Notes: generated from the letters alone by a model not told the origin. 64,000 nt of DNA from Bradyrhizobium sp. CB2312 (GCF_029714425.1 NZ_CP121668.1:2253501-2317500), one strand, 5' to 3'; counted from the first letter of the stretch, positions 9,689-17,651 are shown. Numbers and translations are program-made.

Positions 9689-9952
9689 ATGATCGTTTGT
9701 TCCTGTAACGTGCTGAGCGATGACGACATCCGCGCCGCCGTCGCCGAATCCGACGATGCGGTGCGTCATGCCAAGCAGGTCTATGGATGCCTCGGCTGTA
9801 GTGCCGAATGCGGCCGCTGCGCGCGGACGATCAAGACCATCATCGACGAAGCGCTCGGCCCCTGCGCCAAGTCCTGCTGCTCGGGCTGCCCGCACAGCAA
9901 CACGGTGGCCGCCAATGACGAGCCGGCCGAGTTCGCCCTAGCTGCCTGCTGA
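9689..9952 (+). CDS. bfd: Bacterioferritin-associated ferredoxin
   Basis: The 87-residue protein starts M-I-V-C-S-C-N-V-L and has the four [2Fe-2S] ligands of Bfd: C-x-C near the N terminus and C-x2-C in Y-G-C-L-G-C. More cysteines follow in A-E-C-G-R-C and in a C-terminal C-A-K-S-C-C-S-G-C, which makes it longer and more Cys-rich than the roughly 64-residue E. coli Bfd. Bfd passes electrons to the haem of bacterioferritin so that stored iron is released as Fe(II). It lies 133 bp upstream of bfr, with its own ICE-like box. The role of the extra Cys cluster is unknown. Confidence 0.92.
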   Translation: MIVCSCNVLSDDDIRAAVAESDDAVRHAKQVYGCLGCSAECGRCARTIKTIIDEALGPCAKSCCSGCPHSNTVAANDEPAEFALAAC

Positions 9953-10026
9953 AAACTTCCACAATCCCCGCTGAGCTTTTCCCCGGCTGCGTCCCTGCAG
10001 CCGGTTGCCCTCATCCTTAAACTGAC

Positions 10027-10041
10027 TTAGAAGCATTCTAA
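10027..10041. promoter_or_regulatory. ICE-like iron control box (Irr) upstream of bfr
   Basis: TTAGAA-GCA-TTCTAA is a perfect 6-3-6 palindrome, 45 bp before the bfr start, in an AT-rich stretch that may hold the promoter. It matches the remembered ICE consensus for Irr exactly. A box at this position would suit repression of bfr when iron is scarce. Confidence 0.8.
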
Positions 10042-10085
10042 ATTCGGTTTAGGGCCGATTTGGACTGCAAGAGCTGGAGTGAACC

Positions 10086-10574
10086 ATGCAGGGCGACGCA
10101 AAAGTCATCGACTATCTCAACAAGGCGCTGCGTCACGAGCTGACTGCGATCAACCAGTACTGGCTGCACTACCGCTTCCTCGACAATTGGGGCCTCCTCG
10201 ACATGGCCAAGGTCTGGCGCAAGGAGTCCATCGAGGAGATGGAGCACGCCGACAAGCTCACCGCGCGCATCCTGTTCTTCGACGGCTTCCCGAACATGCA
10301 GGTCCTCGATCCCCTGCGCATCGGCCAGAACGTCAAGGAGATCATCGAGTGCGATCTCGCCGCCGAGATGAGCGCGCGGGCGCTGTACCAGGAAGCGGCG
10401 ACCTACTGCCACGGCGTCAAGGACTACGTCACACGCGACCTGTTCGAGAAGCTGATGAGCGACGAGGAGCACCACATCGACTTCCTCGAGACCCAGCTCG
10501 ACCTGATCGGCCGCATCGGCCTCGAGCTCTACACCCAGAAGCACGTCGGCGGGCTCGAGGGCGAGGGGCATTAA
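10086..10574 (+). CDS. bfr: Bacterioferritin
   Basis: The 162-residue protein is of normal Bfr length. The ferroxidase ligands are visible: the Glu in R-H-E-L-T-A-I-N-Q-Y, E-E-M-E-H-A-D, and later E-E-H-H. The Met in E-E-M-E-H (about residue 52) is the axial haem ligand. Bfr forms a 24-mer with 12 haems that oxidises and stores iron. It follows bfd in the same direction with its own Irr-type box, so both storage and release are probably coordinated by iron status. The ATG follows GGAG. Confidence 0.96.
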   Translation: MQGDAKVIDYLNKALRHELTAINQYWLHYRFLDNWGLLDMAKVWRKESIEEMEHADKLTARILFFDGFPNMQVLDPLRIGQNVKEIIECDLAAEMSARALYQEAATYCHGVKDYVTRDLFEKLMSDEEHHIDFLETQLDLIGRIGLELYTQKHVGGLEGEGH

Positions 10575-10597
10575 GCTCCACGCGTCCCTCTCCATTT

Positions 10598-10677
10598 GTC
10601 ATGGCCGGGCTTGTCCCGGCCATCTACGTTTGCCGCACGACGAAGACGCGGATGCCCGGGTCGAGCCCGGGCATGAC
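10598..10677. repeat. Palindromic intergenic repeat, family A
   Basis: Third full copy of the GTCATGGCCGGGC / GGGCATGAC double hairpin, with a variant core (ATCTACG and CGCGGAT instead of ATCCACG and CGTGGAT). It lies between the convergent bfr and the FMN-binding protein gene. Confidence 0.85.
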
Positions 10678-10702
10678 GGTCTGATTGAGCCGGGAACGGC
10701 CC

Positions 10703-11305
10703 CTACAACTGCGTCTTGTAGCGCGCTTCCACGATCTCCTGGCTCTCCGGTTCGCCGAGGCCCGTCTGGTCGTGAATGACCTCGCCGATGCTCGGCATCA
10801 CCGAGCGCTGCACCTTCTCCGGCGACCACAGCTTTGAGCGCATCAGCGCCTTGCCGCAGTGGAAATAGACTTCGCTGACGGCGACGTTCAGCACCGCTCG
10901 CGGCAGCTTGCCGAATTCCTCCATCGACGCCAGCAGATCCGGATCGGCCGACAGCGTGCCGCGGCCGCCGACGCGCAGCGTCTCGTCGATTCCAGGCACG
11001 AAGAACAACAGGTGCACGAAACCCGAGCCTTCGACGACGTTGCGAAAACTGTCGATCCGGTTGTTGCCCGAGCGGTCGGGCATCAGCAGCTGGTTGGGCC
11101 CGGCGACGTGGACGAAGCCGATGCCGCCGCCGCGCGGCGAGGCATCGACGCTGCCGTCAGCGCCCGACGTCGCGAGCACGCAGAACGGCGACATCCCGAT
11201 GAACTTCCTCGCATGCGCATCGATCGCGGGACGCGCCTTCGCGATCACGCGCGGGCTCGGCTTTGCATAGATGGTGGCGAGGTCCTCGGCGCAAAGATCG
11301 GTCAA
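10703..11305 (-). CDS. Pyridoxamine 5'-phosphate oxidase family FMN-binding protein
   Basis: The 200-residue protein has a split-barrel flavin fold: F-C-V-L-A-T-S-G-A-D-G-S-V-D-A-S-P-R-G-G and L-L-M-P-D-R-S-G-N-N-R-I-D-S-F-R-N, as in the MSMEG_1061-type subfamily of PNPOx-like proteins. Some of these bind FMN or F420 and reduce small electrophiles, but the substrate of this subgroup is not settled. There is no signal peptide. It stands alone, convergent with bfr. Confidence 0.85.
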   Translation of the reverse strand: MTDLCAEDLATIYAKPSPRVIAKARPAIDAHARKFIGMSPFCVLATSGADGSVDASPRGGGIGFVHVAGPNQLLMPDRSGNNRIDSFRNVVEGSGFVHLLFFVPGIDETLRVGGRGTLSADPDLLASMEEFGKLPRAVLNVAVSEVYFHCGKALMRSKLWSPEKVQRSVMPSIGEVIHDQTGLGEPESQEIVEARYKTQL

Positions 11306-11381
11306 CGGTGTACCTCCACATCAGCTTGGCTTCAAACTAGCCGATCAGGCCGCGTCCAGCCAACGAAATCACCAAGAGGCC

Positions 11382-11735
11382 TTAGACCGCATCCGCCGGC
11401 ACGAAGCAGCTGATGATGATAGCGCCGCGGTGACGGACGTACCACACCACGGCTTGTCCAACCGGATTGCCGCGATCGCGGATGATGGCACGCTCGGGCA
11501 CCTCCATCCAATGTCCTTCGATTGGTACCCAATAGGCGCCGCCGCGTACATCGTAGTCAGTGCGATGGCCATCCGAGATGTCGCAGCACGGCACGCCATT
11601 CGGCGCAATCACGCTCTTGAACCAGGCGCGGATATCGGGCGGGACATGGTCATACTGGCCGTTGTCGAATGCGAATGCTGCGCTCGTCAGCGCCATCGTC
11701 GCGGCCAGCCAAACGCACGGCGCGAGCCTGTGCAT
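11382..11735 (-). CDS. Conserved hypothetical secreted protein (117 aa)
   Basis: A signal peptide of about 22 residues (cut after A-F-A) is followed by a compact domain of about 95 residues. It has a C-C pair (G-V-P-C-C-D-I-S-D-G-H), Tyr/Trp-rich strands (Y-W-V-P-I-E-G-H-W) and a third Cys near the end. The pattern resembles secreted proteins that are frequent in Bradyrhizobium, but I cannot name a domain. Export to the periplasm is the only firm inference. Confidence 0.75.
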   Translation of the reverse strand: MHRLAPCVWLAATMALTSAAFAFDNGQYDHVPPDIRAWFKSVIAPNGVPCCDISDGHRTDYDVRGGAYWVPIEGHWMEVPERAIIRDRGNPVGQAVVWYVRHRGAIIISCFVPADAV

Positions 11736-11862
11736 GCGATCCTCCGTCGCGTTCGATTCGTATCGTTGATGCGATTAAGCCCGAGCTGTCAGCGCATTGC
11801 ATGCTCAAATAATATGCGGCGCGCGAGGGCGCCGCACATGACGCGTTGCGATATGACCTTCG

Positions 11863-12204
11863 CTATCGCGTCTCGAGCGATGCGAGCAGCGATTTCGGCG
11901 CGACATTGCGCCAGGCCATCACGAGCGCGCTTCGCAGCGTCACCGGATCGATCTTCGCCAGCTTCACATTCGTGCTGCCGCTCTTGCTCCAGGCGCCGGG
12001 CACCGGACGAAACATCTCCGGTTCGGCGTCGACGAGCACGGCCTGCTGGTCCGGCGTGAGCTTCACCATGCCCCATGTGTCGTCGGGGTAGCCCAGAGTC
12101 GCGAACACGCGCTTGCCGGCGCGGAAGTCGGCATGGCCGTGATGTGCGCCCTCGATGACGCCGGGCAGCGCGAGTGCAGCCTTGCGAAAGCGAGCCTTCG
12201 ACAT
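11863..12204 (-). CDS. MmcQ/YjbR family DNA-binding-fold protein
   Basis: The 113-residue protein matches YjbR in length and pattern: F-R-K-A-A-L-A-L-P-G-V-I-E-G near the start, then F-R-A-G-K-R-V-F-A-T-L and W-G-M-V-K-L-T-P-D-Q-Q. The fold resembles the CyaY-like double-wing DNA-binding motif, but the cellular function of the family is poorly known. It ends 19 bp past the start region of the downstream hydrolase gene's stop codon, and both may form one leftward unit. Confidence 0.85.
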   Translation of the reverse strand: MSKARFRKAALALPGVIEGAHHGHADFRAGKRVFATLGYPDDTWGMVKLTPDQQAVLVDAEPEMFRPVPGAWSKSGSTNVKLAKIDPVTLRSALVMAWRNVAPKSLLASLETR

Positions 12205-12222
12205 ACTGTCCAGCTGCTCGTC

Positions 12223-13284
12223 TCACATCGTCCGCTGCGGCGCGGTTTGCAGCAATTGCCTGATCTGCTCGACGTAGAACTGCGCATTGCCTGTGGTGCC
12301 GTGGCCGCGCGTCTCGGTGCTTGCGGGAATGAGATACAGCTTGCCGTTCTTGACTCGCTTCATCGCAGCGTCCGTGATGCCGGTCTCGGGCGGGTTGCGT
12401 TCGTCATCGGCGGAGTTGATCAGCAGCAGCGAGGCCTCGATTGCCTCCAGCTTCTCGCCGGCATTGTAGTCGTGCGAGGCTTCCCACTGATAGACGAAGT
12501 CGTTGGCATCCGCCGTGATCGGCGTCGCAAGGCGGTCGTCGACGATCTTGTCGGCCTTGGCCGCGGTCGGCGCCTGTTGCTGATAGGCGAGCGTGCCGCC
12601 GATGCTGGCGATGCCGTAGGCGGTGATGGCGTATTTCATCATGCGCGGCTGGCTGGTGTAGTTGCCGCCGTCATAGTCGGGATCGTTGCGGATGGTGTCG
12701 AGCATGATCCGCCGCATCATCCAGTTGCGCGAGGCCATCTCGGTCGGCTGCGAGGCCATCGGGATCAGCGCGTCCATCGCCTTCGGATATTTCTCGCCCC
12801 ACAGCCAGGTGTGCATGCCGCCCATCGAATTGCCGATGACGAGCCGCAGATGCTTGACGCCGAGGCCTTCCGTCACCAGGCGATACTGCGCCTCGACCAT
12901 GTCGTCGTAGTCGTATTTTGGAAAGCTCGTCTTCATGCCGTCGGACGGCTTCGACGATTTGCCGTGGCCGATGCCATCGGGAATGATGATGTAGTATTTG
13001 GCGGCGTCGAGCGGCTGGCCCGGGCCGAACAGCTTGCCGGCGAAAGCAGGCGTCAGCATGCTCGCCGCTGATCCGCCCGAGCCGTGCAGCACCAGCACCG
13101 GCTGACCGCCGGGCTCGCCGACGGTGGTGTAGTGCAGCTTGAGCTCGGCCATAACTTCGCCGGTGTGGAACTTGAAATCCTTGGCGATCCAGTCGCCCTG
13201 CTTCGGCGGCGGATAATCGGCGGCCATGACTGATGTTGAAATGGACAGCAGAATGGCCGACAGCGCGGCCCAAGAGGTCCTCAT
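12223..13284 (-). CDS. Secreted alpha/beta hydrolase, homoserine acetyltransferase-like
   Basis: The ATG at 13284 is chosen because a GGGGAGAG lies just upstream and it opens a signal peptide (about 22 residues, ending V-M-A-A). The mature part has the oxyanion-hole region H-G-S-G-G-S-A, the nucleophile elbow G-N-S-M-G-G-M-H-T-W and a late His in R-G-H-G-T. This arrangement is that of MetX-like alpha/beta hydrolases. With a signal peptide it is unlikely to be the biosynthetic MetX, so a periplasmic hydrolase or acyltransferase is more likely. The substrate is unknown. Confidence 0.85.
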   Translation of the reverse strand: MRTSWAALSAILLSISTSVMAADYPPPKQGDWIAKDFKFHTGEVMAELKLHYTTVGEPGGQPVLVLHGSGGSAASMLTPAFAGKLFGPGQPLDAAKYYIIIPDGIGHGKSSKPSDGMKTSFPKYDYDDMVEAQYRLVTEGLGVKHLRLVIGNSMGGMHTWLWGEKYPKAMDALIPMASQPTEMASRNWMMRRIMLDTIRNDPDYDGGNYTSQPRMMKYAITAYGIASIGGTLAYQQQAPTAAKADKIVDDRLATPITADANDFVYQWEASHDYNAGEKLEAIEASLLLINSADDERNPPETGITDAAMKRVKNGKLYLIPASTETRGHGTTGNAQFYVEQIRQLLQTAPQRTM

Positions 13285-13410
13285 GTTTCTCTCCCCGTTG
13301 CGGCTCGTCAACGCGGCCGCGTTGCGGCGGAACTTAGCAGAACTGCACTTGAGGATGTAGGATTTCGTCTGCGCCGATCGTCCTTATGGAAACCCTCCGG
13401 GAGAGACTGC

Positions 13411-13677
13411 ATGTGCCGCAACATCAAGACGCTGTTCAATTTCGAGCCGCCGGCGACGGAGGACGAGATCCAGGCCAGCGCGCTCCAATTCGTGCGCAAA
13501 TTGTCCGGCTTCAACAAGCCGTCGCTGGCCAATGAGGAGGTGTTCGAGCGCGCGGTGGCGGAGGTCTCGGAAGCCGCGCGAAAACTCCTGATCTCGCTGC
13601 ATACCCATGCGCCGGCGCGCGACCGCGAGGTCGAGGCGGAAAAGGCGAGGGAGCGCTCGCGGCTGCGGTTCGGCTAA
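13411..13677 (+). CDS. DUF2277 family protein
   Basis: The 88-residue protein opens with M-C-R-N-I-K-T-L-F-N-F-E-P-P-A-T, the hallmark of DUF2277, and continues with F-V-R-K-L-S-G-F-N-K-P-S. It ends in a charged helix (E-V-E-A-E-K-A-R-E-R-S-R). It has no signal peptide. The family has no known role. A GGGAGAG sits at a good distance from the start. Confidence 0.88.
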   Translation: MCRNIKTLFNFEPPATEDEIQASALQFVRKLSGFNKPSLANEEVFERAVAEVSEAARKLLISLHTHAPARDREVEAEKARERSRLRFG

Positions 13678-13761
13678 GTCGTTCCGTGATCCGGCTCACG
13701 GTAGGAGCCGTTCCAAGCTGCGAGGATGTCGGCCGGGGTTTTGACAGCCCGGAGCACGATC

Positions 13762-13977
13762 ATGAGCCGCCCCCTTCTTCCGCTGAAAGCAGGTGCCATC
13801 ATCTTCACGCTGCTGTGGACCGCGTGGATGATGTGGTGGAGCGGCTCGTTCTCGAGCGCGGACGTCGTCATCCTCGCTTTATGCGGCGCGGCGGTCGGCT
13901 ATCTCTGGTACCGGGCCATGCGCTGGCAGTTCGAGCGCATGGGCATGCTGTCGCGACGTGAGGACGGGACGGACTAG
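13762..13977 (+). CDS. Small two-TM hypothetical membrane protein
   Basis: From the ATG at 13762 (GGAG upstream) the product has 71 residues with two hydrophobic segments separated by a short polar loop, then a charged C-terminal tail (R-R-E-D-G-T-D). Trp and Met are enriched around the first segment. It converges with the collagen-like gene, 15 bp between stop codons. No family is recognised. Confidence 0.65.
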   Translation: MSRPLLPLKAGAIIFTLLWTAWMMWWSGSFSSADVVILALCGAAVGYLWYRAMRWQFERMGMLSRREDGTD

Positions 13978-13992
13978 ATTCGTCCGCCAGTC

Positions 13993-14511
13993 CTAGTGGC
14001 CGTGCTTCTTCTTTTTCTTCTTTTTCTTGTGATCGTTATCATCATCATCATCGTCGTCGTCCTCGCCGTGCGTCTCGTCAGTCTCCTGCACGGCGGCTTC
14101 CAGCGCAGCGCGCTCGGCTGCTTCCTGCGCTTCCCGCTCGGCGGCTTCGCGCTCGCGCTGGCGGCGGCGCTCGTCCCAGGCATCGAACAACTGCTCCAGC
14201 CAGGGCAGCACCTGCTCGATCGACGGCAATTGGCCGGGCGGTCCGGCCTCTCCGCGCGGGCCCTGCGGCCCTGCCGCTCCTTGCGGCCCGACCGGCCCCC
14301 GCGCACCGGCTTCGCCGGCCTTGCCTGGCAGGCCGGGCTTGCCCTGCGGTCCGGCCTTTCCGGCCAGGCCGGGCTTGCCCTGAGGCCCCGGCTTGCCGCG
14401 CGCGCCGTCCGGCCCCCGCTTGCCCGGATGACCCTGCGGCCCCGGCCGTCCTGGTTCGCCCTGCCGGCCCTGAGGCCCCTGTCGTCCTTGCCGGCCCTGT
14501 TCGTCTGCCAC
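13993..14511 (-). CDS. Collagen-like (Gly-X-Y) protein with charge-block tail
   Basis: The 172-residue protein has 30 uninterrupted Gly-X-Y triplets (residues 6-95), rich in Pro, Gln and Lys. A short helical segment follows (about 96-115, [18 protein letters not shown]), then an Arg/Glu/Ala coiled-coil-like helix (about 116-145). The tail has eight Asp in a row and, after N-D-H, eight Lys in a row, ending H-G-H. There is no signal peptide or cell-wall anchor. Bacterial collagen-like proteins form triple helices, and the helix after the repeat could trimerise them. The GAT and AAG triplet runs in the gene may be prone to slippage. The function is unknown. Confidence 0.85.
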   Translation of the reverse strand: MADEQGRQGRQGPQGRQGEPGRPGPQGHPGKRGPDGARGKPGPQGKPGLAGKAGPQGKPGLPGKAGEAGARGPVGPQGAAGPQGPRGEAGPPGQLPSIEQVLPWLEQLFDAWDERRRQREREAAEREAQEAAERAALEAAVQETDETHGEDDDDDDDDNDHKKKKKKKKHGH

Positions 14512-14669
14512 GCCACTGCTCCCCTCTGCGGAAGCAAGCTACTTAGCGGCGTTTGACGACAGCAGCAATTCTGCCCACCCCTTGCAGCGGGCTTGATCAA
14601 CATCAATCAGCGCCATGGAGCGCCGTGCCATTGAACGGCACGCGGCCACACGCTCGCGAGGAGCAACCG

Positions 14670-14915
14670 ATGCGCGCAGCCTGGACAATCTTCTGCCTGT
14701 CTACAGTCACCTTTGCGGCAGCGCTTGGCCTTGCCTATCTGCTGGTGCCCGACGTCGTGCCGATCGCCTTTGCCGATGAGCCGCAATCGTCATGGGCCGT
14801 GATGACGGCTTTCGTGCTCCGCGCCATCGAGCTGATCGCGGCCGCGGTCGCCGTCATCGCGCTTGCGATTCTCGGCGGCGGGATGATCCGCCTCGCATGG
14901 TCACGCGCGCACTAA
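14670..14915 (+). CDS. Small two-TM hypothetical membrane protein
   Basis: The start at 14670 follows GAGGAG. The 81-residue protein has one hydrophobic segment at the N terminus and a second near the C terminus, separated by a roughly 20-residue loop (D-E-P-Q-S-S-W). The stop overlaps the stop region of the convergent HTH gene by 4 bp. No family is recognised. Confidence 0.65.
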   Translation: MRAAWTIFCLSTVTFAAALGLAYLLVPDVVPIAFADEPQSSWAVMTAFVLRAIELIAAAVAVIALAILGGGMIRLAWSRAH

Positions 14916-15157
14916 TCGTGATACGCGGGCACCTCGATGCCGGACGCCGCATAGATCCTGATCTTGTTGCGCAGCGTGCGCACCGACAGGCCGAGCACAC
15001 GCGCTGCGCGCGTGCGATTGCCGTCGCAGCGCGCGAGAGTCTGAAGCACGAGCTCGCGCTCGACCTCGTCGACGGTCGCGCCGATCAGCAGCGGAACGAT
15101 CTGGTTCGGAGCCAGGAATTGGGCGTCCTGCGGCGCCGCGACATGTACAGTGGTCAT
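14912..15157 (-). CDS. Fis-type HTH protein resembling the C terminus of FlbD
   Basis: From the ATG at 15157 the product has 81 residues. The second half is a Fis/NtrC C-terminal DNA-binding domain: V-D-E-V-E-R-E-L-V-L-Q-T-L followed by C-D-G-N-R-T-R-A-A-R-V-L-G-L-S-V-R-T-L-R-N-K-I. This is close to the last 60 residues of FlbD-type flagellar regulators. No receiver or AAA+ domain is encoded upstream, so it cannot activate sigma-54 by itself. It may bind DNA as a dimer or modulate FlbD targets; this is inferred from similarity. No flagellar genes are nearby. Confidence 0.82.
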   Translation of the reverse strand: MTTVHVAAPQDAQFLAPNQIVPLLIGATVDEVERELVLQTLARCDGNRTRAARVLGLSVRTLRNKIRIYAASGIEVPAYHD

Positions 15158-15366
15158 CAACACACCCCGATCAACGCCCGCTTCCTTCGCTGGAAGCGGA
15201 TCGAGAACAAACGACCCCCAAGCCGTAGAACCACGGTGGGCGGGTTTGGTTAATGAAAGGTTAACCAAACCCGATCGCACCAGATGACCTCAGGAATGCC
15301 GCGATGCGGCCGCGATTGGCACGAGATGCATAGCGATGCGGGACGATCGCGCGCGACCCGCTCACT

Positions 15367-15405
15367 GTCATGCCCGCGAAGGCCGGGAATCCAGTATTCC
15401 GAGAC
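15367..15405. repeat. Half copy of palindromic repeat, family C
   Basis: GTCATGCCCGCGAAGGC...ATCCAGTATTCC matches the left half of the family C elements at 25314 and 26844; the right half is missing. It lies in the 272-bp gap between the HTH and SDR genes. Confidence 0.7.
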
Positions 15406-15429
15406 GCCTGACGTCCGACGAGGGGCCGC

Positions 15430-16197
15430 TCACACCGTCCGATAGCCGCCATCCACCATCACGATCGTGCCGGTGACGTAGGCCGACAGATCCGAGGCGA
15501 GGAAGATCGCGGGTCCCACGATATCCTCGGGCTTGCCGGTGCGCGCCAGCGGGGTGTGATCGATGAAGGCCTGCACCAACGCCGGATTGGTCGCGCGCAC
15601 CTGGGCGTTGATGTTGGTCTCGATAAAGCCGGGGCCGATCGCGTTGACGCGCACGCCTTCCTTGCCGAGCTCGACCGCAAGCGCCTTGGTGAAGCCGAGC
15701 ACGCCATGCTTAGAGGTCGTGTACGCCGCCGAGCTCGGCGTGCGCAGATGCACGAAGGACTGGATCGAGCCGATATTGACGATGCGGCCTTTGCTCGCGC
15801 GCAGAGGTGCGAGGAAGGCCTGCGTCATGTTGAAGACGCCGTTGAGGTTGAGCGAGATGATGTCGTTCCAATCCTTCGCCACCGTCTCCGTCTCGGCGGT
15901 GAAGGCGTTGCGGCGGGTGATGCCGGCATTGTTGACGAGGATCGAAACCTGTCCGACCTTGTCCGCCACTTGCTTGGCCAGCGCAAAGCAGTCCTCGCGC
16001 CGGGTCACGTCGAGCGCAAAGCTCTCGGCCTTGCCGCCGGCCTTGCGGATCTCCTGGGCGGCTTCCGCGACCGTGTCGGCGTTGACGTCGAGCAGGACCA
16101 CCTGCGCGCCCTCGCGGGCATAGCCGGCCGCGATCGCCCGGCCGATGCCGGAGCCGGCGCCGGTGACGACGGCGATGTGGTTTGCGAGCAATGCCAT
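15430..16197 (-). CDS. SDR family oxidoreductase
   Basis: The 255-residue protein is a classical short-chain dehydrogenase. Its cofactor motif is T-G-A-G-S-G-I-G, with an Asp after the second strand (L-L-D-V-N) that favours NAD(H). It also has N-N-A-G and the catalytic Ser plus Y-T-T-S-K. The C-terminal segment (Y-V-T-G-T-I-V-M-V-D-G-G-Y) is the common FabG/gluconate dehydrogenase type ending. The substrate cannot be read from sequence. It seems monocistronic. Confidence 0.9.
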   Translation of the reverse strand: MALLANHIAVVTGAGSGIGRAIAAGYAREGAQVVLLDVNADTVAEAAQEIRKAGGKAESFALDVTRREDCFALAKQVADKVGQVSILVNNAGITRRNAFTAETETVAKDWNDIISLNLNGVFNMTQAFLAPLRASKGRIVNIGSIQSFVHLRTPSSAAYTTSKHGVLGFTKALAVELGKEGVRVNAIGPGFIETNINAQVRATNPALVQAFIDHTPLARTGKPEDIVGPAIFLASDLSAYVTGTIVMVDGGYRTV

Positions 16198-16308
16198 GAC
16201 AATTTCCTCCCGATTTCTTTTCGAAGTTTCACGAAAGGCTAACTCGAAATTAAGGGGTCGGAAACGGCGGCCTTGGCATACTGATCTCGATTGCTAAACG
16301 TTGCGCGC

Positions 16309-16794
16309 ATGATGGAACGGCTGGACTCCTGGAAACTCGCTCTCGAACGCCTGCGCTCGGCCCCGTCGGCCGACTTCGCCGAGGCGGGCCGGCTCGTCGC
16401 CGAGATCGCGCGGATGAGCACCGAACCGATGCTGCGGCAGGCCGCCGAGCAGGCGCTTCCGGTGCTGCGCCAGGCCGTGGACAATGACGATCACAGCGTC
16501 ACGCTGGCGGCACAGCGCCGCCTCGCTGTGGTCCTCGACGTCATCCATGATCTCGCCGCGCCGCGCTTCGGCCGCCGCAACGCCGCGCCGAAGAAACTCT
16601 CCAGCGAGGACCGGGCCCGCAAGATGCTCGGCCTGCCGCTCGCCGTGCAGCTCACCTGCGAGGACATCAACCAGGCCTATCGCCGCGCTGCCAAGGGCAT
16701 GCATCCCGACCAGGGCGGCAGCACCGAGGCCTTCATCGACCTCGCCGCCGCGCGCGACATCCTGATCCATCCCGGCGCGCACAAGGACGCGTGA
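16309..16794 (+). CDS. J-domain protein with C-terminal DnaJ-like domain
   Basis: About 161 residues from the ATG at 16309; a TTG at 16291 is an alternative. The N-terminal 95 residues are helical and unassigned. A truncated J-domain follows (about 100-160): A-R-K-M-L-G-L-P, then A-Y-R-R-A-A-K-G-M-H-P-D-Q-G-G with the HPD motif that stimulates Hsp70 ATPase. There is no G/F region or zinc finger, so it is a type III co-chaperone. Its client is unknown. Confidence 0.82.
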   Translation: MMERLDSWKLALERLRSAPSADFAEAGRLVAEIARMSTEPMLRQAAEQALPVLRQAVDNDDHSVTLAAQRRLAVVLDVIHDLAAPRFGRRNAAPKKLSSEDRARKMLGLPLAVQLTCEDINQAYRRAAKGMHPDQGGSTEAFIDLAAARDILIHPGAHKDA

Positions 16795-16806
16795 GATCGA
16801 GATCTC

Positions 16807-16897
16807 GTAGGGTGGGCAAAGGCGCATCGCGCCGTGCCCACGGTTTTCTTCATGATGGACGGAATGGTGGGCAGGCTTGCGCTTTGCCCACCCTACG
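16807..16897. repeat. Palindromic intergenic repeat, family B
   Basis: GTAGGGTGGGCAAAG opens and CTTTGCCCACCCTAC closes a long inverted repeat with inner GCCGTGCCCAC. Further copies are at 19887, 22150, 53204 and a variant at 21498. Confidence 0.85.
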
Positions 16898-16918
16898 GCA
16901 GTTGCGCGTGCGGCCGCC

Positions 16919-17557
16919 TCAGCTCTTGTTCACGCAGCTCGGATAGGGCGCGGCTTCCCCTGCAACGATCGGGCAGAGGGCGATCGGGCGGAGATCGCTC
17001 AGGCGCGTTTGCCAGCGTTCGTCCCTGACCGGCGGCTCGTCGGTCTCGGGACCGCGCTCGGCCCATTGGATGGTGTAATAATAATCGCTCGTGCCTTTCA
17101 GCGTGATCAGCAGCGCGGTCTCGCTGTGGCGGGTCGGGCCGCTGTCGATGCGGCCGCAGCCGATCACGGCAGCGAAAGCCTCGAAGCCGCCGAATGTCAT
17201 GGCGCCGAGCGGCTGCGCCGCAAAGCTGTCGGGGCAGGCGGATTTGAAGCCGCCGGCGATCGTGGCGGCGAATGCTTCGGGGGAGTGACCCGGCGTCAGC
17301 GTCATGCCTTTCTCGCCTGTCACCGTGATCATCTGCGTCCAGCGCTCGGCCGTCTCGCCCTTGAGCACGGCTTCGCGGATGTAGTGACCGCCCTTGGTGT
17401 TCTCGAACACCACGGTGAATTGCGAGGGCATCGCGAAGCTGACGAGCTGGCCGAAGATCGGCGAGATCACGCGGAAGGATTGCGGTGCCTGCGCTTGCGC
17501 CGCCACCGCGAGCAGGAGCGAAGCGGCGAGAACCGTTGCTGTCGTCGTCGGGCGCAT
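16919..17557 (-). CDS. Conserved hypothetical secreted protein (212 aa)
   Basis: A signal peptide (about 23 residues, ending A-Q-A) precedes a mature domain of about 190 residues with three Cys (in S-A-C-P-D, V-I-G-C-G and A-L-C-P) plus one near the C terminus (Y-P-S-C-V-N). The pattern of short beta strands (F-T-V-V-F-E-N-T-K, M-I-T-V-T-G) suggests a beta-rich periplasmic domain. I recognise no named family. The next gene upstream, also secreted, is about 95 bp away. Confidence 0.75.
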   Translation of the reverse strand: MRPTTTATVLAASLLLAVAAQAQAPQSFRVISPIFGQLVSFAMPSQFTVVFENTKGGHYIREAVLKGETAERWTQMITVTGEKGMTLTPGHSPEAFAATIAGGFKSACPDSFAAQPLGAMTFGGFEAFAAVIGCGRIDSGPTRHSETALLITLKGTSDYYYTIQWAERGPETDEPPVRDERWQTRLSDLRPIALCPIVAGEAAPYPSCVNKS

Positions 17558-17594
17558 CGTTCTGCTCCGAAAGCCGAAGGATAGAAACGCGAGC

Positions 17595-17625
17595 GGGCAA
17601 GGATGCTAGCATCGCATCCTTGCCC
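17595..17625 (-). terminator. Strong hairpin downstream of the small secreted gene
   Basis: A perfect 12-bp stem (GGGCAAGGATGC / GCATCCTTGCCC) with a 7-base loop lies 27 bp beyond the stop of the leftward gene at 17652. The tract after it is not a clean T-run, so it could be a terminator or an mRNA-stabilising hairpin. Confidence 0.6.
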
Positions 17626-17651
17626 GACCCTTGTCGTCCGCCAATAGAATC

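Noticed and set aside
13996..14060. Triplet repeats as a sequencing artefact ending the collagen-like gene
   Set aside because: The frame stays open through both runs with a normal stop and the codons vary (AAG/AAA, GAC/GAT), so a real coding run is more likely.
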